A stretch of DNA of 64,000 nucleotides from Caecitellus pseudoparvulus (lineage: Eukaryota > Bigyra: Bicosoecida). The notes below the pieces were generated by a model. It saw nothing but the letters and a program-made list of their open reading frames with translations, was not told the DNA's origin and made no database searches. Location: NCBI GenBank assembly GCA_965644315.1, contig CBFFRQ010000089.1, forward strand, positions 682,001 to 746,000. The letters are read 5' to 3'. The position numbers and the translations under genes were made by a program. Numbering within the stretch: the first letter of the stretch is position 1; every line of letters starts with the position of its first letter. Positions 31,201 to 40,413 of the stretch are shown piece by piece.

Positions 31201-31238
31201 CCGACAGCAGTCATGGCGTGTGGCGCACGAGGGGACAT
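22281..31238 (-). CDS. Giant protein kinase with C-terminal catalytic domain
   Basis: One open frame of about 2,985 aa on the minus strand. The last 500 or so residues are a protein kinase: glycine loop IGRGAYGEVVEV, AAKQVQ (ATP-binding Lys), catalytic loop VTHYDIKADNVLL (HYD in place of HRD), TDFGEATY (DFG), IKAPEVL (APE), and ADVWSLGCLLVELLTG (subdomain IX). The preceding 2,400 residues mix helical blocks (LLHWLLCEALA, HWFCLRCMAQLSLGAAQTVAWRV) with long Ser/Pro/Gly-rich disorder, including an Ala-Pro repeat encoded near 25510-25565 and a nearby acidic cluster. I do not recognise the N-terminal family and cannot name substrates. The frame extends upstream to 31694 but would then overlap another minus-strand gene. 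ATG 31236-31238 (MSPRAPHAMTAVG) is my choice; the next is at 31214. Confidence 0.8.
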   Translation of the reverse strand: MSPRAPHAMTAVGPAFRAPPATPSKPQRRGWFCCTSAGGAESPRAPSAASRYAAAPLAEPPVDALPPDERLRSIEAEVLAWVGRHPDALPGSWAELQGSWSSAGADAKVAPGSSVLLDDTQGGAVAPPDTPLQPLLPAPDGLVKTMLKSRAKPAPPACPVDALPSAAWAELCGSLPPGVVPSAAPQHQWDPAMAKRVLLWCVALTPHRHVPPGVLPAHALAHVSCTAGLESLQQCVEVGGRPSPDVLGALLTALLARASRLARLRLHAVALATRRLGTVPPPPPAPFSDRSHLVQGTHRTAVSDPASGSPFASQDTPTSTDSDWSTVPGRSLDLAVLPGPGSVAAGAWSLPAVDARLVRYVQLLHWLLCEALAASTCGEEGEEDGPLGDGRGRRASEASGGISDDGSETLRAHEDLLSGLGVTGDGILASITAEHDVRPVLLRGPARGEAASTPSSLPSDPHSAGSLPSGRSRLDSARASVVSSATLREIDVDFFVGLPWVLHTLAVPGTWAAALMQAEAPAVGPKVLAGTESLPTAQAAYPGAGSPSVGGFSAMPSGRDSAAGRVKPPLAGLAPAPAASGAGSTGKPTGSRFPLPTSPKTSGALATSKRFRGFSLTTGGSSVDSSEARAIASASASAAPGASTGDSSPLRVATTPLGREAVSGFAVSKTGSITGSDLVQEPSAQGSSMSKGGGGASPTHSASGRHAPPRSHRSSTSGVSGPKRAMAPTGAAPPLSPTPTTSPSYASLRDGHSLAGRNRLTSHSTSTTESSAAERSEREASADPTARSSAAPPEGDAPHTEALALALADPTGPAPRFTPLVSEAADEDRGLFRVPSELTDISMSLHSRVGLAVQEGRPLSGRSQVTIPRLTFSPRARARNQSVLRLGSDAHSARAAGAGDATGRLSHRGGPGRTFVSRVSIVEPVAGGGGASGRGIALDRPSFGPAGWANQSVISMAVSQAVTVEGTAAAARRVRSMWAGLMQSPSVLAASKGMSCRWARLDDAGPGAGALPRHVRHGSGSGSQALEDPSGRAWWAHYHPAASPDGSPVCSGTAPLQVMEGFLNLHLPSDNARPLSTDADAVQPERQTLCPASQRSSTAWSVLEGGAAPPHCILALVPALPPIAPALEAHPAFAGMPAGATEEHPSVPAARVLPLLLAAASDAGRVAARQVDAAASSAPVPPSCLPQAWLHLVRLPVQRGWLARHPDARDTSFLSPATPVKPSGSVLDEAPLALHGAAMASAAHEALVDAAQRLVLCARHTGHPAALHSILVTLSQVSVLVAGLCEAARTVVARPALISVLTHHDRMLPIPPFRLASIRAAVGGTILAVSSVVALLASTTAEMAALLAPKAPTASHSPLAGAVPEHLAPTTPPLHWFCLRCMAQLSLGAAQTVAWRVIAPIRSSSMAPTYRKRSVGAMFTEGILAGTVRLLLQAALTFRTAQLRSQDAAATPTRSSTQSGRSGSHSTWRRGDQRSLLPPAGYVSALSLATRLGAALSTVGLVSPLSVVMNPLFDSSHSPAELQLAARVVATYHISPGARWTSTSFAPPLVLDPETVPAVWLADSARTICSLVMVATTTLVTSLSKAHSGAPESDSAPCGDSSDVSSEASAAVPVSAADSLSVALLQSALRVSGVGTTGAPPASTRRLRGADHPDITDTVMSVETPGGHPGEGLLKDGTATAMRRALRKNGLSPASHRRRLGGAWLTAVDDTAEGEDAATHAFEAALQRDAALTATLVLSGWFTVLETALTAVAARPPPSALKSGPPPVRALSGQSAPIGTLSPASATSGAASGATPAGAGRPPMPNRRPSFGTRASASDTGGGMSPPFAFDAVSLGGEEGRPGSQGGGIASPPQPQPQAKPVKYIDMDASIDSADLSWDDDDDDFEIGSFLGAPAPAPAPAPAPAPVPAAKAAPAPAPASPSVHVIDMGLDGSTASWGSESEFNLDEVYGGAPAQPLGPPPSPSHMRKRSGSLDTMAALAAALPEAGSPSPSGPPAHGGAGRATAALSPAQRRRVGSAGRVRSATVQPPRGPGLAIPRLAVVDKADALAGGVGGVGAAGAGMAMGTAFALPPHLRSHPVLRRLLAPPAMHVAMLHAALSGLISPSGATVNPAFHRRFPAQDPLAGHPFAALHEVSAASLQGDLKVYGGDGSFSGPEPVAHAPADGVDPGRALLGEPPLLLEGTGEVSVEDEGRESDEEDVVIMVSRPASQQLPSARSLAAWDRHGARAHDGSTIPEGSHSDSGSELADGARARSDASRTQPAVQLPTQPPPRPSAAGTEDRLDLSISEDGSVSSAGPMGESGAVLSIGPSDVTEGFVSPLPGRMASPAAASPWLPKANSSRLPSQERGSSHGLGLLTLSVASSDSRWTEDEERGGGGAGGTPSAAPSSTTRAGMWQAPASAHPATILSSMVGHQAQALARISSGGHEVAGPALPLPHNILFALQRHLNTAAFAPMLPWLCRLSGASGIATVRLLRLLCRGCMDVSVYGEGSRIGRGAYGEVVEVSWVPPLSPSPTALVAMALADTHMWSPSLAAFAAPPEGEDTVAAALALREGAGPLSQAIPPPTFPLAAKQVQLPTSADDQMPVGDLFTSVALYQNTMAEHVATHVLPPVPRLWDFGLTVDSYWLVTERCATNASSWRKTLSGTLQAEDVPAILAVFAAVCRAVAWLHDRGVTHYDIKADNVLLRWRPSRAALTGAMRQVLQAGPVPFVDGASDRQPRPHPADATAPRWLKPALQRQLESPHASDHVRGFRTRSPASTAGAASDAEGLAGDTAFLPLQGAESPAERPLFRHLLPNHLVALTDFGEATYTPGLPARAGWCAMSPGTDCIKAPEVLALGGRDKAALTGMDIDRTRLRGSTHTADVWSLGCLLVELLTGVSPFAAECESQWVSFYSRVTGGSAPGVRDGEGGGSSGRAAPPPPVLEAAVLDQLQAALALPGSGEATGVKQLLDMCFTRDPARRADAHVVASVAEACARRVAKAALK
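25505..25565 (-). repeat. Coding Ala-Pro repeat in giant kinase
   Basis: GC-only tandem of GGGGCC/GGGGCG-like units encoding alternating Ala and Pro on the minus strand. It sits beside an Asp-rich stretch. It is a likely flexible linker and prone to length variation. Confidence 0.7.
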
Positions 31239-31618
31239 GACCAGGCCAGCGACGGGGATGGAGGGAGAGGACGGCACCAGCATCCACAGATTTCCCCCTT
31301 GGCAAGTCCACGCGCAGCGGCGCTCGGAAGCGGCGATGCCTGCCGCCGCACTCTGGGACAAAGGCACCTGCGGAGGATGGGAGAAACGCTGCCCCGTGCA
31401 CTTGCCGCAACTTGTCCGCGAGAGGAGGCAGGGAGCACGCACCTGGGTTGCCCACTGTTCTGGGGCAATGCTGGTCAACAAGGGCAGCACCTGTGCAGGG
31501 GCACAACGACAGTGCAACTCGCTGCAGCTGGCCTGCCAGCACGTTTCGACTCTGCTCACCTGATCAGCCAAGACCTGGGTGGCGACCTGCAGCGCAGCTG
31601 CGGCTGCGCTAGGTACCG

Positions 31619-32178
31619 TCACGGCTGCGAAAGGCGTAAAATTTGTGTGCCATCCCATGCAGTGACGGGGCGAGGCATGATCGCGCTCGTACATGCTGCG
31701 TCAATGGCCTCGATGCTGTGCTGTGGCACGTCGCCCAGCGGCAACTCCCACACAACCGTGCCCCGAACGCCAAACCTGGCCCACGCCTTGATGCACAGGC
31801 CACCCTGCGAAAGAAAGATAGATAGCGTGGTTACAAGGTGCTAGAGCTAGGGATGTCCTGCTCCTGGGGCCCAGTGCGCACCTGGTGCTTCTCAGAGGTG
31901 GCATGCACGTGCAAGCCGTCTGGCGCAGGCGAAACGCTGGCATGAAACGGCAGCGCCTGGAAGTCGATGCGCTGCGAGTGACCACCGGAGGGGTCTTGCA
32001 GCGTAAACGCCGCATGGATAGCACTGGACGCCATGCGTTGGGTGGGGCTGGAGCCCAATGGAGTCCCACAGGCCCAGGCAGAGAGCTGCGTGCTGGCACA
32101 GAATGTGCCTGGCGCTCCTCCTGCGATGGAAACGCAAAGTGCGCCGTCGCCGAAGGTGACTGCCGGGCGCAGGCCCAA
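31619..32178 (-). CDS. Small gene of unknown function, 5' end unresolved
   Basis: Two minus-strand segments look coding. The first (about 32178-31890) reads LRPAVTFGDGALCVSIAGG and ends HVHATSEKHQ. The second (about 31805-31619) reads GLCIKAWARFGVRGTVVWEL and ends LRLSQP with TGA at 31619-31621. Between them is a pyrimidine-rich 3' splice site (CTATCTTTCTTTCGCAG, ending at 31807). The GTGCGC donor after CACCAG does not join the two in the attractive frame. A GTAACC donor would, leaving an intron of only 30 nt. No good ATG is visible, so an upstream exon is likely. The family is not recognised. Head to head with the prominin-like gene. Confidence 0.4.
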
Positions 32179-32505
32179 TGGCAGCGTGAGCAGCAGTGGG
32201 TCCAGCCTTACAGTCCTAAGTCTTTATTTTGCTCGTGCTCCCGCACTGAACGGGCCCTGCCCTGCGAGGAACACACAGGTATCAGCGCAGAGACCCTTCG
32301 CTCATCCCTCGGCGCGCACAGCAGCCACACGTGCACAAAAACCAAACCCCACCTCCCCTACCCACATCGCACGTGCAACAAGCAGCACTCCCACGTAGTT
32401 GCACGCATCGCACGTGCCGCCTCGACGCCTGACGTCCCGCGCTGCGCTGAGCCACACGCACTGCGGTAGCGGAAGTTTCCTGACACTCTGCTCGACAGCG
32501 GCAGC
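32179..32505. promoter_or_regulatory. Divergent upstream region of prominin-like gene
   Basis: 327 bases, locally less GC-rich (AGTCTTTATTTTGC near 32217-32232). It should contain the promoter of the prominin-like gene and the 5' end of the small minus-strand gene. No motif is certain; TTCC and GCGGAAGTTTCC appear near 32467. Confidence 0.35.
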
Positions 32506-35500
32506 ATGAGGCTTGCTGGCGCTGCCCTGGCATTCGCTGGGCTTCTGGCGGCATGCCAGGGTGCTGAAGTCGAGTGTGAACGCACAGAATCGGACATCAC
32601 CTGCGCGGCGTGCCGCGAAGGCGCTGGAATCAATGTGCGTGAGGTTACACCGCTGTCGAGCGAGGAGCCGCTCTCGCCTTGCCCTTCCTGACGGCCGCCC
32701 TGGCCACCCCTGCCGAGGAAGTCGTCGGTATCCATTCGGTGCATGGATGAGCCGCGTGCGTCGCCTTGGTGGCCCCCTTCGGCCTCTGTGGCCTTGACCT
32801 GCCGCATCAGCTGCTGCAGGCGTTTCATGCGCCGTGCAGCTGCCACAGCCGCGCAGTACGCCCACCCTCGCCCCTGCGCCGCGCACAGTCTCTGGACGGA
32901 ATCCCTCGCGTGAACCGGGGATTCCAGCCTGTTCCCAGCAACATCGGCGAGTTGGACTGGTTCCAATGCCAAGAAGAAGGTGTGTCCCACCCGGAGCACC
33001 CCTGTTACCGCGGCGTTTCGCATCACAACACCATCGCCTCACAGCTTCCATCGAAGCCTGCGCTGCCTCTGGCAGTGAGACTTGCTACGAGTCGTGCACA
33101 CTCGCGGACTTCTCCCCTGACCCATCCGCCCCTGCCGACCCCGACTCACCAGTCGCAGCAGTGGAGGGGTGGGCCATCTACGCAGGTGAGTGGCTCACGC
33201 CGGCACAGAAGCCCAGCGCTGCCGCACCAGGCATGCACCCCTCCGACACTGCCCCCTCCCGCAGGTGTGGCCATCGCCTTTGCCTTCCTCTTCGCCGTCT
33301 TCTCCGTCCTCTTCTGCATCGGGCGCTATTGCTGCTGCTGCATCAAGGGCGGCGTCTGCGGCCGCCGCCACCCCACCCTGCGCACTCACTTCCTGGGCTT
33401 CGAACCGCGCCCGCCGTTCCACTACCGCGCCGTGGAGGTGTGGGGCACGCAGGCCCTCATGTGGACGTACTGCGCCTTCGTCGTCGTCTTCATCATCGTC
33501 GGCAACGTGCGCGGCAACCAGGGCTTCACGGAGGCGCAGAAGGCCATGGTGCGGTCCCCCTCTGGCCTCATGGACACCGCCAAGGGCCTGACCAACCCCA
33601 TGGCCAACCTGGTGGTGTCCATGGCTGGGCGCCTGGCGGTGCCTGCCGTCCTGGCCCTGAACTCCACCCTCACCGACGCCGTGTCCCTGGACAACGTGCA
33701 GAGCAAGCTCACCTGCATCACCACCACAGTGCAGGACGCCCTGCCCGACCTCGGCGTCATCTCCAACACCGTGAACGAAGCCAACAACTCCAAGATTTCT
33801 GCACGCCAGGACTTGACCAGCGTCAACTCCTCCCTGCTCGTGCTGCAGTCCGAGCTGGACGAGGTGCAGCGCCGCATCAACGTCACTGACCAGCTGCTCG
33901 CGGAATTTGAAAGCGCCATCCCTGGCGTGAACACCTCCCTCTCTGGCATCCGCGTGGAGGTGCAGCAAGTCAAGAGCCCCTATGTCGATGAGTGGAGCAG
34001 CCCCTCCATTGGGCTGGCAGCCATGAGCTCTGGCCTCTCAGACCTGTCCAACTTGCCCTCTGACACGGACTTCCACAACGCAGCAGCCCACTTCGACCCC
34101 GACCCCCCGTCAGGTGGAGCAGTGGGCACAACTAATTACAACGACCGTGCTGCAGAGCTGGCTGCCATTGACGCTGTGGAGGCTGATTTTGACGCATCCG
34201 GCGACCACGGCGAGCTGGCCGACACACTGGAGGCGCACAACTCCCGCCGTGCATACTTCTTGAACAACAAAACCGCAAGTAGTGTCATTTCTGCCGCTGA
34301 GTCGCTGAACGCGTCCATCGCCAGCATGCCTGACCTCGCCGAGCTGCGGGCGAGCCTGGAGGCGCTGGAGGAGGTGCTGGGGGCTGGCTTCAACGGCACG
34401 ACACAGGCGAGGGACGGCGTCGTGAGCCTCAACGCCACCCTCATCACCTTCCCCCCCCTGACCCCCATAATCGACGAGCTGGCGCGAGTGCAGAACATTG
34501 GCGCCACTGTGACCTGCGCCCTGGAGCTGCTGGAGGAGCTGGCCACACTGAACCGCAGTGTGGTCTTGCTCCCCGACGCCATCAACAACATCGAAGGCAC
34601 CCTGGACCAGGTCAACGAAACTCGCAAGACGGTGGACGAGAGCGTGGAGACCCTGCAGGAGACCAGCCGCACCCTGGACCAGGTCACCGCCAACATCTCC
34701 GAGACGTTGTCCACGGCCGTGCAGCAGCTGGACGATGTGGAGGCTCAGCGTGAGCGCCTGGCCTCCGGCAACTCCACCCTGAACTTCACCTCCATCTACG
34801 AAGACATCGACGACCTGGGCGCCTCCCTGGACGCCCTCAACCTGACCCAGCTCGTGGATGCCATGCAGAGCTTCAACGACACCCTGGCAGACCCGGCAGT
34901 GGAGGCTGACCCAACGCTCATCGCTGCCCTTCGCACGCTCGACGCAGAAGTAGATGAGTTCAGGGCAGCTGCAGACGCCTATCACTTGTTCCACGAATCA
35001 GGAGTCTGCACATCGGCCCCTCAATCTTGTGACCCTTTGAGCCCTTCGTGCCCGAGCGGGCCTTGTGAAACCGGCGTCGCAGTTTGCACGGGTAATTATG
35101 TGACAGGCTGCTCCGATGACAGTGGCTGCAGTTCTGCCGGTGGCACCTGCTTGCTGCAGCGGCCCACGCTGCAGGCGGGTCCCTACTCGATGTACACAAC
35201 CGCCGCGTTCAGTGGCACTGCTACGTTGCAGGGCTCGCTGGATGCCGCCGCCGCAGCGCTGGACGACGTGCCCGACCTGGACCAGCAGCTGGCTGACATT
35301 GACAGCACCCAGAGCAACTTGGGCTCCTTCGATATCGCCGGGTACCGCCAGCAGCTGCAGGATTTGAGCGCTGAGCTGTCTGTGTCTGGGAACTCGTCTG
35401 ACTCCAGCTCAGGAGGCGATGGGGAGCCGTCACCCTTGCAAGCTGGCCTGCAGGATGCTCGCCAGCAACTCAATGCCTTTGCGCTGAACGAGGTGGACCA

Positions 35501-37244
35501 GCAGGTGTCTGAGCTGGAGGTCACTCTGAGCTCCCTGAACAGCTCCCTGGACCAGCTGAGCCGCTTCAAGGACTCTATCATCACCATGCAGGATTTCCTC
35601 TTCCGCCCCTCGGGCGTGCGGGAGAACCTCGACCGCATCGACGAAGCCAATTTGGAGCGAGTGCGGGAGGAGGAGGGTGTGGACGCCATGCTGTTGCTGT
35701 TGGCGGAGGAGTTCCAGGGCATCGTGGACAAGGCTGGCGAGATCATGAATGGCTTCACAGACTTGGGCACCAACGGCACCGCCGATGCTGGCAACAGCTC
35801 TCTCATCTCCATCGACTTGCCCAAGCAGCTGAACGACTCGGGGGTGCTGGAGTACGTGCGCATCCTGTCCAGCGATGAGAAGTCGCGGCATGGGGCCATC
35901 CACTTCTTCGGCTCCCTGGCCCTGGGCGAAGACAACACAGTGGCATCGGCGGGCGGCACTGCCTTCCGGGACGCCAATGGCAACGAGTACCCCGACGGTA
36001 AGCGCTGCCTCACGAACGACTGCCTGGACAACACCATCGACGAGCTGAACGCCAAGCCACTGTCCGAGAGCAGTGCCGCGGGGCCGCCCGGCTCAGTGCC
36101 CGTGCCGCTGAGCCGGGAGCAGATCTTCTTCCTGCCCTACGCGCCCGTGCTCATCATCATGCTCATCGGCCTGGTGTCCACCGTGAACTGCTTCAAGGGG
36201 AACTGGCAGGCATACACCTCATGCTGCTCTGCACTGTGCATCTCCCTGTGTGCCCCCCTGCTGTTCCTGTTCGTGGGCGGTCTGTTCTTCCCCATGAGCA
36301 TCGTGGCCCACGACATCTGCCGCGGCGGGCCCAATGTCGCGTACACGTACGTCGCCGGGTCCCAGCACTCCATCTGTGTGTCGCTGGGTGGCACCCCCGA
36401 CGTGTCCGCTGGGGTCTGCCACGTGCCAGTGCTTGGTGCCGAGAACTCCACCTTCGCCGTGAACATCGAGGAGATGGCAGCGGCGGTCCTGGGCGACTGC
36501 TCCTACGCCCCCGATGCCTTTGACAACTTCTGGCTGTCTCTGGACGACGCCTTTGCGACGGCACCCGAGGAGAGCATCAACTCCACCATTGAATCCAGCC
36601 AGGGCAGCGCAGGGGCCATCCAGCCACGCCTGGCGCGGGACCTGCGGGGCATGGCGCGCAACGCGTCCGGCGTGGTGGGGCGCCTGCTGGAGGATGTGTC
36701 AGAGGTCCTCGGCTGCTCTGCCGTGAACAACAAGGGCTACAAGCCCTTCAAGGACGCTATGTGCTGCGAGGTCTTCGACGCGTACTACTGGTACGTCACG
36801 GGGCTGTACATGTGCGCCTTCTCCATGGTCTTCTGCGGCTGGGGCGCCTCCATCATGGGCAGGAAGCGCTTCGTGGCAAAGCTGTGGGGGCCAGAGCTGG
36901 AGCACGCCGAGAAGACTTGGAAGATGACGGCAGATGGCGTGGACGGCGAGGGTGGCGTCGTCATCGACCTGGCCACCCACGTTGAAGGGGACGACCTGCT
37001 CAGCGGACCGGGGGGGGGTGCCATGCCGCCTGCCCAAGGGCAAGGGGGGGACATGGCAGTCGTGCAGGTGGGTGCAGCGCCCGCAGAGCACACGTACACT
37101 CCCGGCCAGACGCCTAAGGCTGGCGGGAAGCCTGACTTTGCTGGGGACATTCTCGCCGCTGCAGATGCCGAGGAGGCCAACGCCTCTGCTCCCCCGCCCT
37201 CGACCCACTTCAAGGGCTCGAACCCCATGTACTCTGACAAGTGA
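32506..37244 (+). CDS. Prominin-like five-pass membrane glycoprotein
   Basis: Four exons, 32506-32634, 32889-32979, 33045-33185 and 33265-37244, join in frame to 1,446 aa. Layout: signal peptide (MRLAGAALAFAGLLAACQG); short Cys-containing luminal part; TM1 (GVAIAFAFLFAVFSVLFCIG) followed by the Cys-rich turn RYCCCCIKGG; TM2 (YCAFVVVFIIVGNV); an ectodomain of over 800 residues with many coiled-coil-like segments and about twenty N-glycosylation sequons; TM3 (YAPVLIIMLIGLVSTVN); TM4 (ALCISLCAPLLFLFVGGLFF); a second loop of about 150 residues with Cys; TM5 (YVTGLYMCAFSMVFCGWGA); and a cytosolic tail. This is the topology of prominins, which organise membrane protrusions; Tweety channels share it. 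I base the call on topology and the Cys-rich TM1-TM2 loop, not a diagnostic motif. Confidence 0.65.
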
Positions 37245-37481
37245 TCAGTGGTGCCTGGTGGGGATTTGTCTTTTTTGTGCTTTCTCACGTGGTCGGCGGG
37301 CTCTCAATGCACGGCTCTGTCCAGCTGCCGTCGCGTGCGACGACGCGTGGCAGGGTACACAGGGTCCAGTCGTCGCCCTCAGGCACATTTCCGCACGCTG
37401 ACAACCGTGGTGAATTGTTGAACGCACCACTGCCCTCGTTGGCAGACCACTCACAGGGCTGTCCTTGCCGTGCCAGGAGCC

Positions 37482-40354
37482 ATGCGGAGCTGCACATGGT
37501 CGGCTGCCGGAGCAGCGCTGCTGCTTCTCTGCCGTGGCGTGGCGGCGTTCGTGGGCATGGAAGACCAGTCCCTGCCACCGGGCATGATGAACACCATGCG
37601 CGATGAGCGGGGCATCATGGACTTCATGGGCACCAAGACGCCTTATGAAAGCCATGGAGACCCCCTGTCCTTACCGGTGCGCCTGCTTCGACGGCGACGC
37701 TCGCTCTGCGCCAGGCACACCGGCCGCCGCCCTTTCTCGCTGCTCAGACGCTGCCAGATCAGTGCTTCTTGATGCACGTGAACACTGTCGTGCGGCATGG
37801 CTCGCGCCATGTGTTGCGGCAGAACTCCACGCGGCGCCTTCGGACCGTCCTGAGCGCGGCTGGTACGGCGACGTGGTGTGTGCGGAATTTGATTCCTGCC
37901 CTTCCGCACGCTGCGATGCACCCTCACAGGGAAGCAAGGGCACTTGACGCAATTGGGCGAGTCGCTTCTGGAACAAATCGACACCATGATCTCTGAAGAT
38001 GAACGCCTTGCTGGCCAGCTGAGTGAAAATGCCTTCACGGAAGCTGCTCGCACGTTCGATGCCATGTGGGAGGTGAGTGTGGCTTGTCACGCCGCGCCTT
38101 GCAGACGCCGCAGCCGACACGATGCTCTCTGCCTCTGCAGCCGTTCATGGTGGACTTCACAGAGGCTCTCGGAGAGGGCCGCAAGGTGGTCCTCGAGAGC
38201 ACGGACACCCCGCGCACAACTGGCTACGCAGACATGCTGCAGCACGGCCTGTCGCAGACCATGGGCGTGCACGGCGTCATCGCCAGCGAACTAGGGGACG
38301 ACGTCAGCTCTGTCTTTGCGAGTCTCCCCCCCACGCCCATTCCTTCAGAAGTCACAGACCCCTCCACGGTGCATCCCCGAGCAGCTGTCCTGCGAGGACC
38401 GAAGGTGTGCCCCGCCGCACAAGCCGCCAAGCACGAAGCGCTGGAGGCGGCCAAGGCTGTCATCACCCCCTACGAGCGCCCCACGCCCCTCACAAACTTC
38501 GAGCGCCGCCAGCTGGCACAGCGCTATGAGAGGGCGGGGCGTGGCGCCGTTCCTGCCCTGCGAGTGCAGAGCGACGGCGCTGTGGCTGAGGACGAGCCAC
38601 TGGCTGGCATTCCCACGACGCGGGAACAGGCCTTCGTGGAAGACCTGGTGGACCCGCAGTTCATCCACGGTGAGTGCTGGCGCGTGGTACTCCCTGATCC
38701 AGCAGGCCCCCCCCCCCCCCACACACACACCGCAATATCACTTTCCACGCCACAGAGCTTCCGAGCGTGCTGGAGTCCAGCCCGTACTTCACCGCCGGCT
38801 CACCCATTGAGTCTGCACTGGCCACCGTGGCACGGGACGCCTTCCACGCGTGCCGGCAGGATGTGAGTGGCTCGGGCGGACCGCCATGCCACCCACCCCA
38901 CGTGCGGCACGCCCGTGGCCACGCCATGCACAGGGGAGCGGGCACAACTTCGCGAACGGCTTCTGCAAGGCGTGGAGGCATCACCTGCACTTGGCTGAGA
39001 AGTTTGACTTCATGGAGGATTACCTGTCGCTGCACAAGAAGGGTGTGGGTGCGTGGCAGCAGCCACAACAGCCGCGAACCGCGCTTGCCCACTTCCCCCC
39101 CCTGCGCCCCTCGGTGCAGACACCAACATCACCCAGGCAGCATCCTGTGGGCTGATGGAGGACATGTTCGCGGCAGCAGACGCTGCAGTGCACCCCAACG
39201 CCCGTCCTGACACGCCAGGCTGGGCAGAGAGCAAACGACGCGGCATGCACAAGGCAGGCGTGAACCCGTGGCTGGCAGAGTCCAAGCACGACTGGTCTGG
39301 CCATGCCAGTGCAGTGCGGGGTCACCCGCAGCGCGGACCGTTCATGAATGTGCGCGTGACGCACGCTGGCACCATGGTGCCCCTTCTTGGCGCGTTGGGC
39401 CTAGAGGTGGGGGAGCCGTACATCATGGGCATGCGAGAGCACTTCCACGTGTACAGCCGAGAGCCCATCCCCCCCGGCGCACCCCCTGTGGACTTCAACG
39501 CCACCATGCGCCTGCACCAGTGGAACCGCCTGCTCGCCCTGGGGTACGGCCTGCTGGAGCCAGCTGCCAAGGGGGGCGTTGGCGCGCTGGTGCCGAGGTA
39601 CGTGCCGGGCAAGGTGCCCCCCCCCCCGCCGCCGCCGCCCTCATCGCCAGACGCTGGTCAAATGGACATGGGAGGGGGGTTCTCAGAGTTCGATCCCTCT
39701 GGCTTCGCTCCAGGCGTGAGCCTGTCCTCCCCCGAGCGGCCTGGCCTGCGGGACCTGGTACAGGACGGCCTGAAGCCAGACCCGCGCACGACGCCCACGA
39801 CACCCGGCATGGATGAGATGGGGGAGCTGTACGTGCAGGACAATGTGGACACGCAGAGCGTGGACATGGAGCAGGCCAGGGAGGCGTCCCTGCAGCGCCT
39901 GACCACCAAGAGTGTCGGGCTGGAGGACCCCGTGTACGGCATTGCGAAGCTGGGCGCACAGTTGTCAGGGAGCCAGTTCCTGCAGTATGTGCCCCGGCAG
40001 TACCGGGAGTACGTGAAGGTGGAGGGCAGGGGCAAGTTGAACTTGCGAACTGCGCTGATCAAGCACCCCCTCACTGGCACGCGCATGAGCCCCATGGGCG
40101 GGAACCTCGCGCTCATGCTGTTTGAATGTGGCCCGCGCCCCGGCGCCCGGCACAGGTCGCCACGGGATGCGCCAGTGAAGTACAAGATGGCTGCTGCACT
40201 GCATGGGCGGCTAGTGCCCATGCCCATGTGCCCTCTGGACATTTTCTGTCCCTATGACAAGGTCAAGGCATACTACAGGCAGGTGATGCAGGAGAAAGGC
40301 GCCGGGACCTGCACCCGTGAAGAGTGGAACGAGCTGTGTGTAAGGAGCGAGTGA
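37482..40354 (+). CDS. MINPP1: MINPP-type histidine phosphatase with altered active site
   Basis: Histidine phosphatase of the multiple inositol polyphosphate phosphatase branch. Seven exons (37482-37676, 37748-37862, 37930-38072, 38141-38669, 38756-38862, 38934-39042, 39120-40354) join in frame to 810 aa. A signal peptide (RSCTWSAAGAALLLLCRGVAA) points to the secretory route. The N-terminal motif is VVRHGSRHV at about residue 81; it keeps RHGxR but has Val where Pro is usual. The second motif is VTHAGTMVPLLGALGL with His481. MINPPs have HAE here, so the proton-donor Glu is replaced by Gly. The C-terminus (MSPMGGNLALMLFECG, then two late Cys) matches MINPP's final strand region. An insert of about 150 residues with a Pro run separates the two. 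No ER-retention tail. Exon joins are strong; activity is doubtful. Confidence 0.8.
38706..38730 (+). repeat. Poly-C plus (CA)n microsatellite in MINPP intron
   Basis: A run of about 15 C followed by five ACs inside the fourth intron of the MINPP-like gene (38670-38755). A simple slippage-prone tract. Confidence 0.8.
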
Positions 40355-40413
40355 TTAACAATTTCGTGACGTGCCTGTTCAGTGTGTGGCCATCGTGATG
40401 TGTAACGTTTTCA

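Noticed and set aside
39680-39705. GAGTTCGATCCCT resembling a tRNA B box
   Set aside because: Lies within a coding exon of the MINPP-like gene; no A box or cloverleaf around it.
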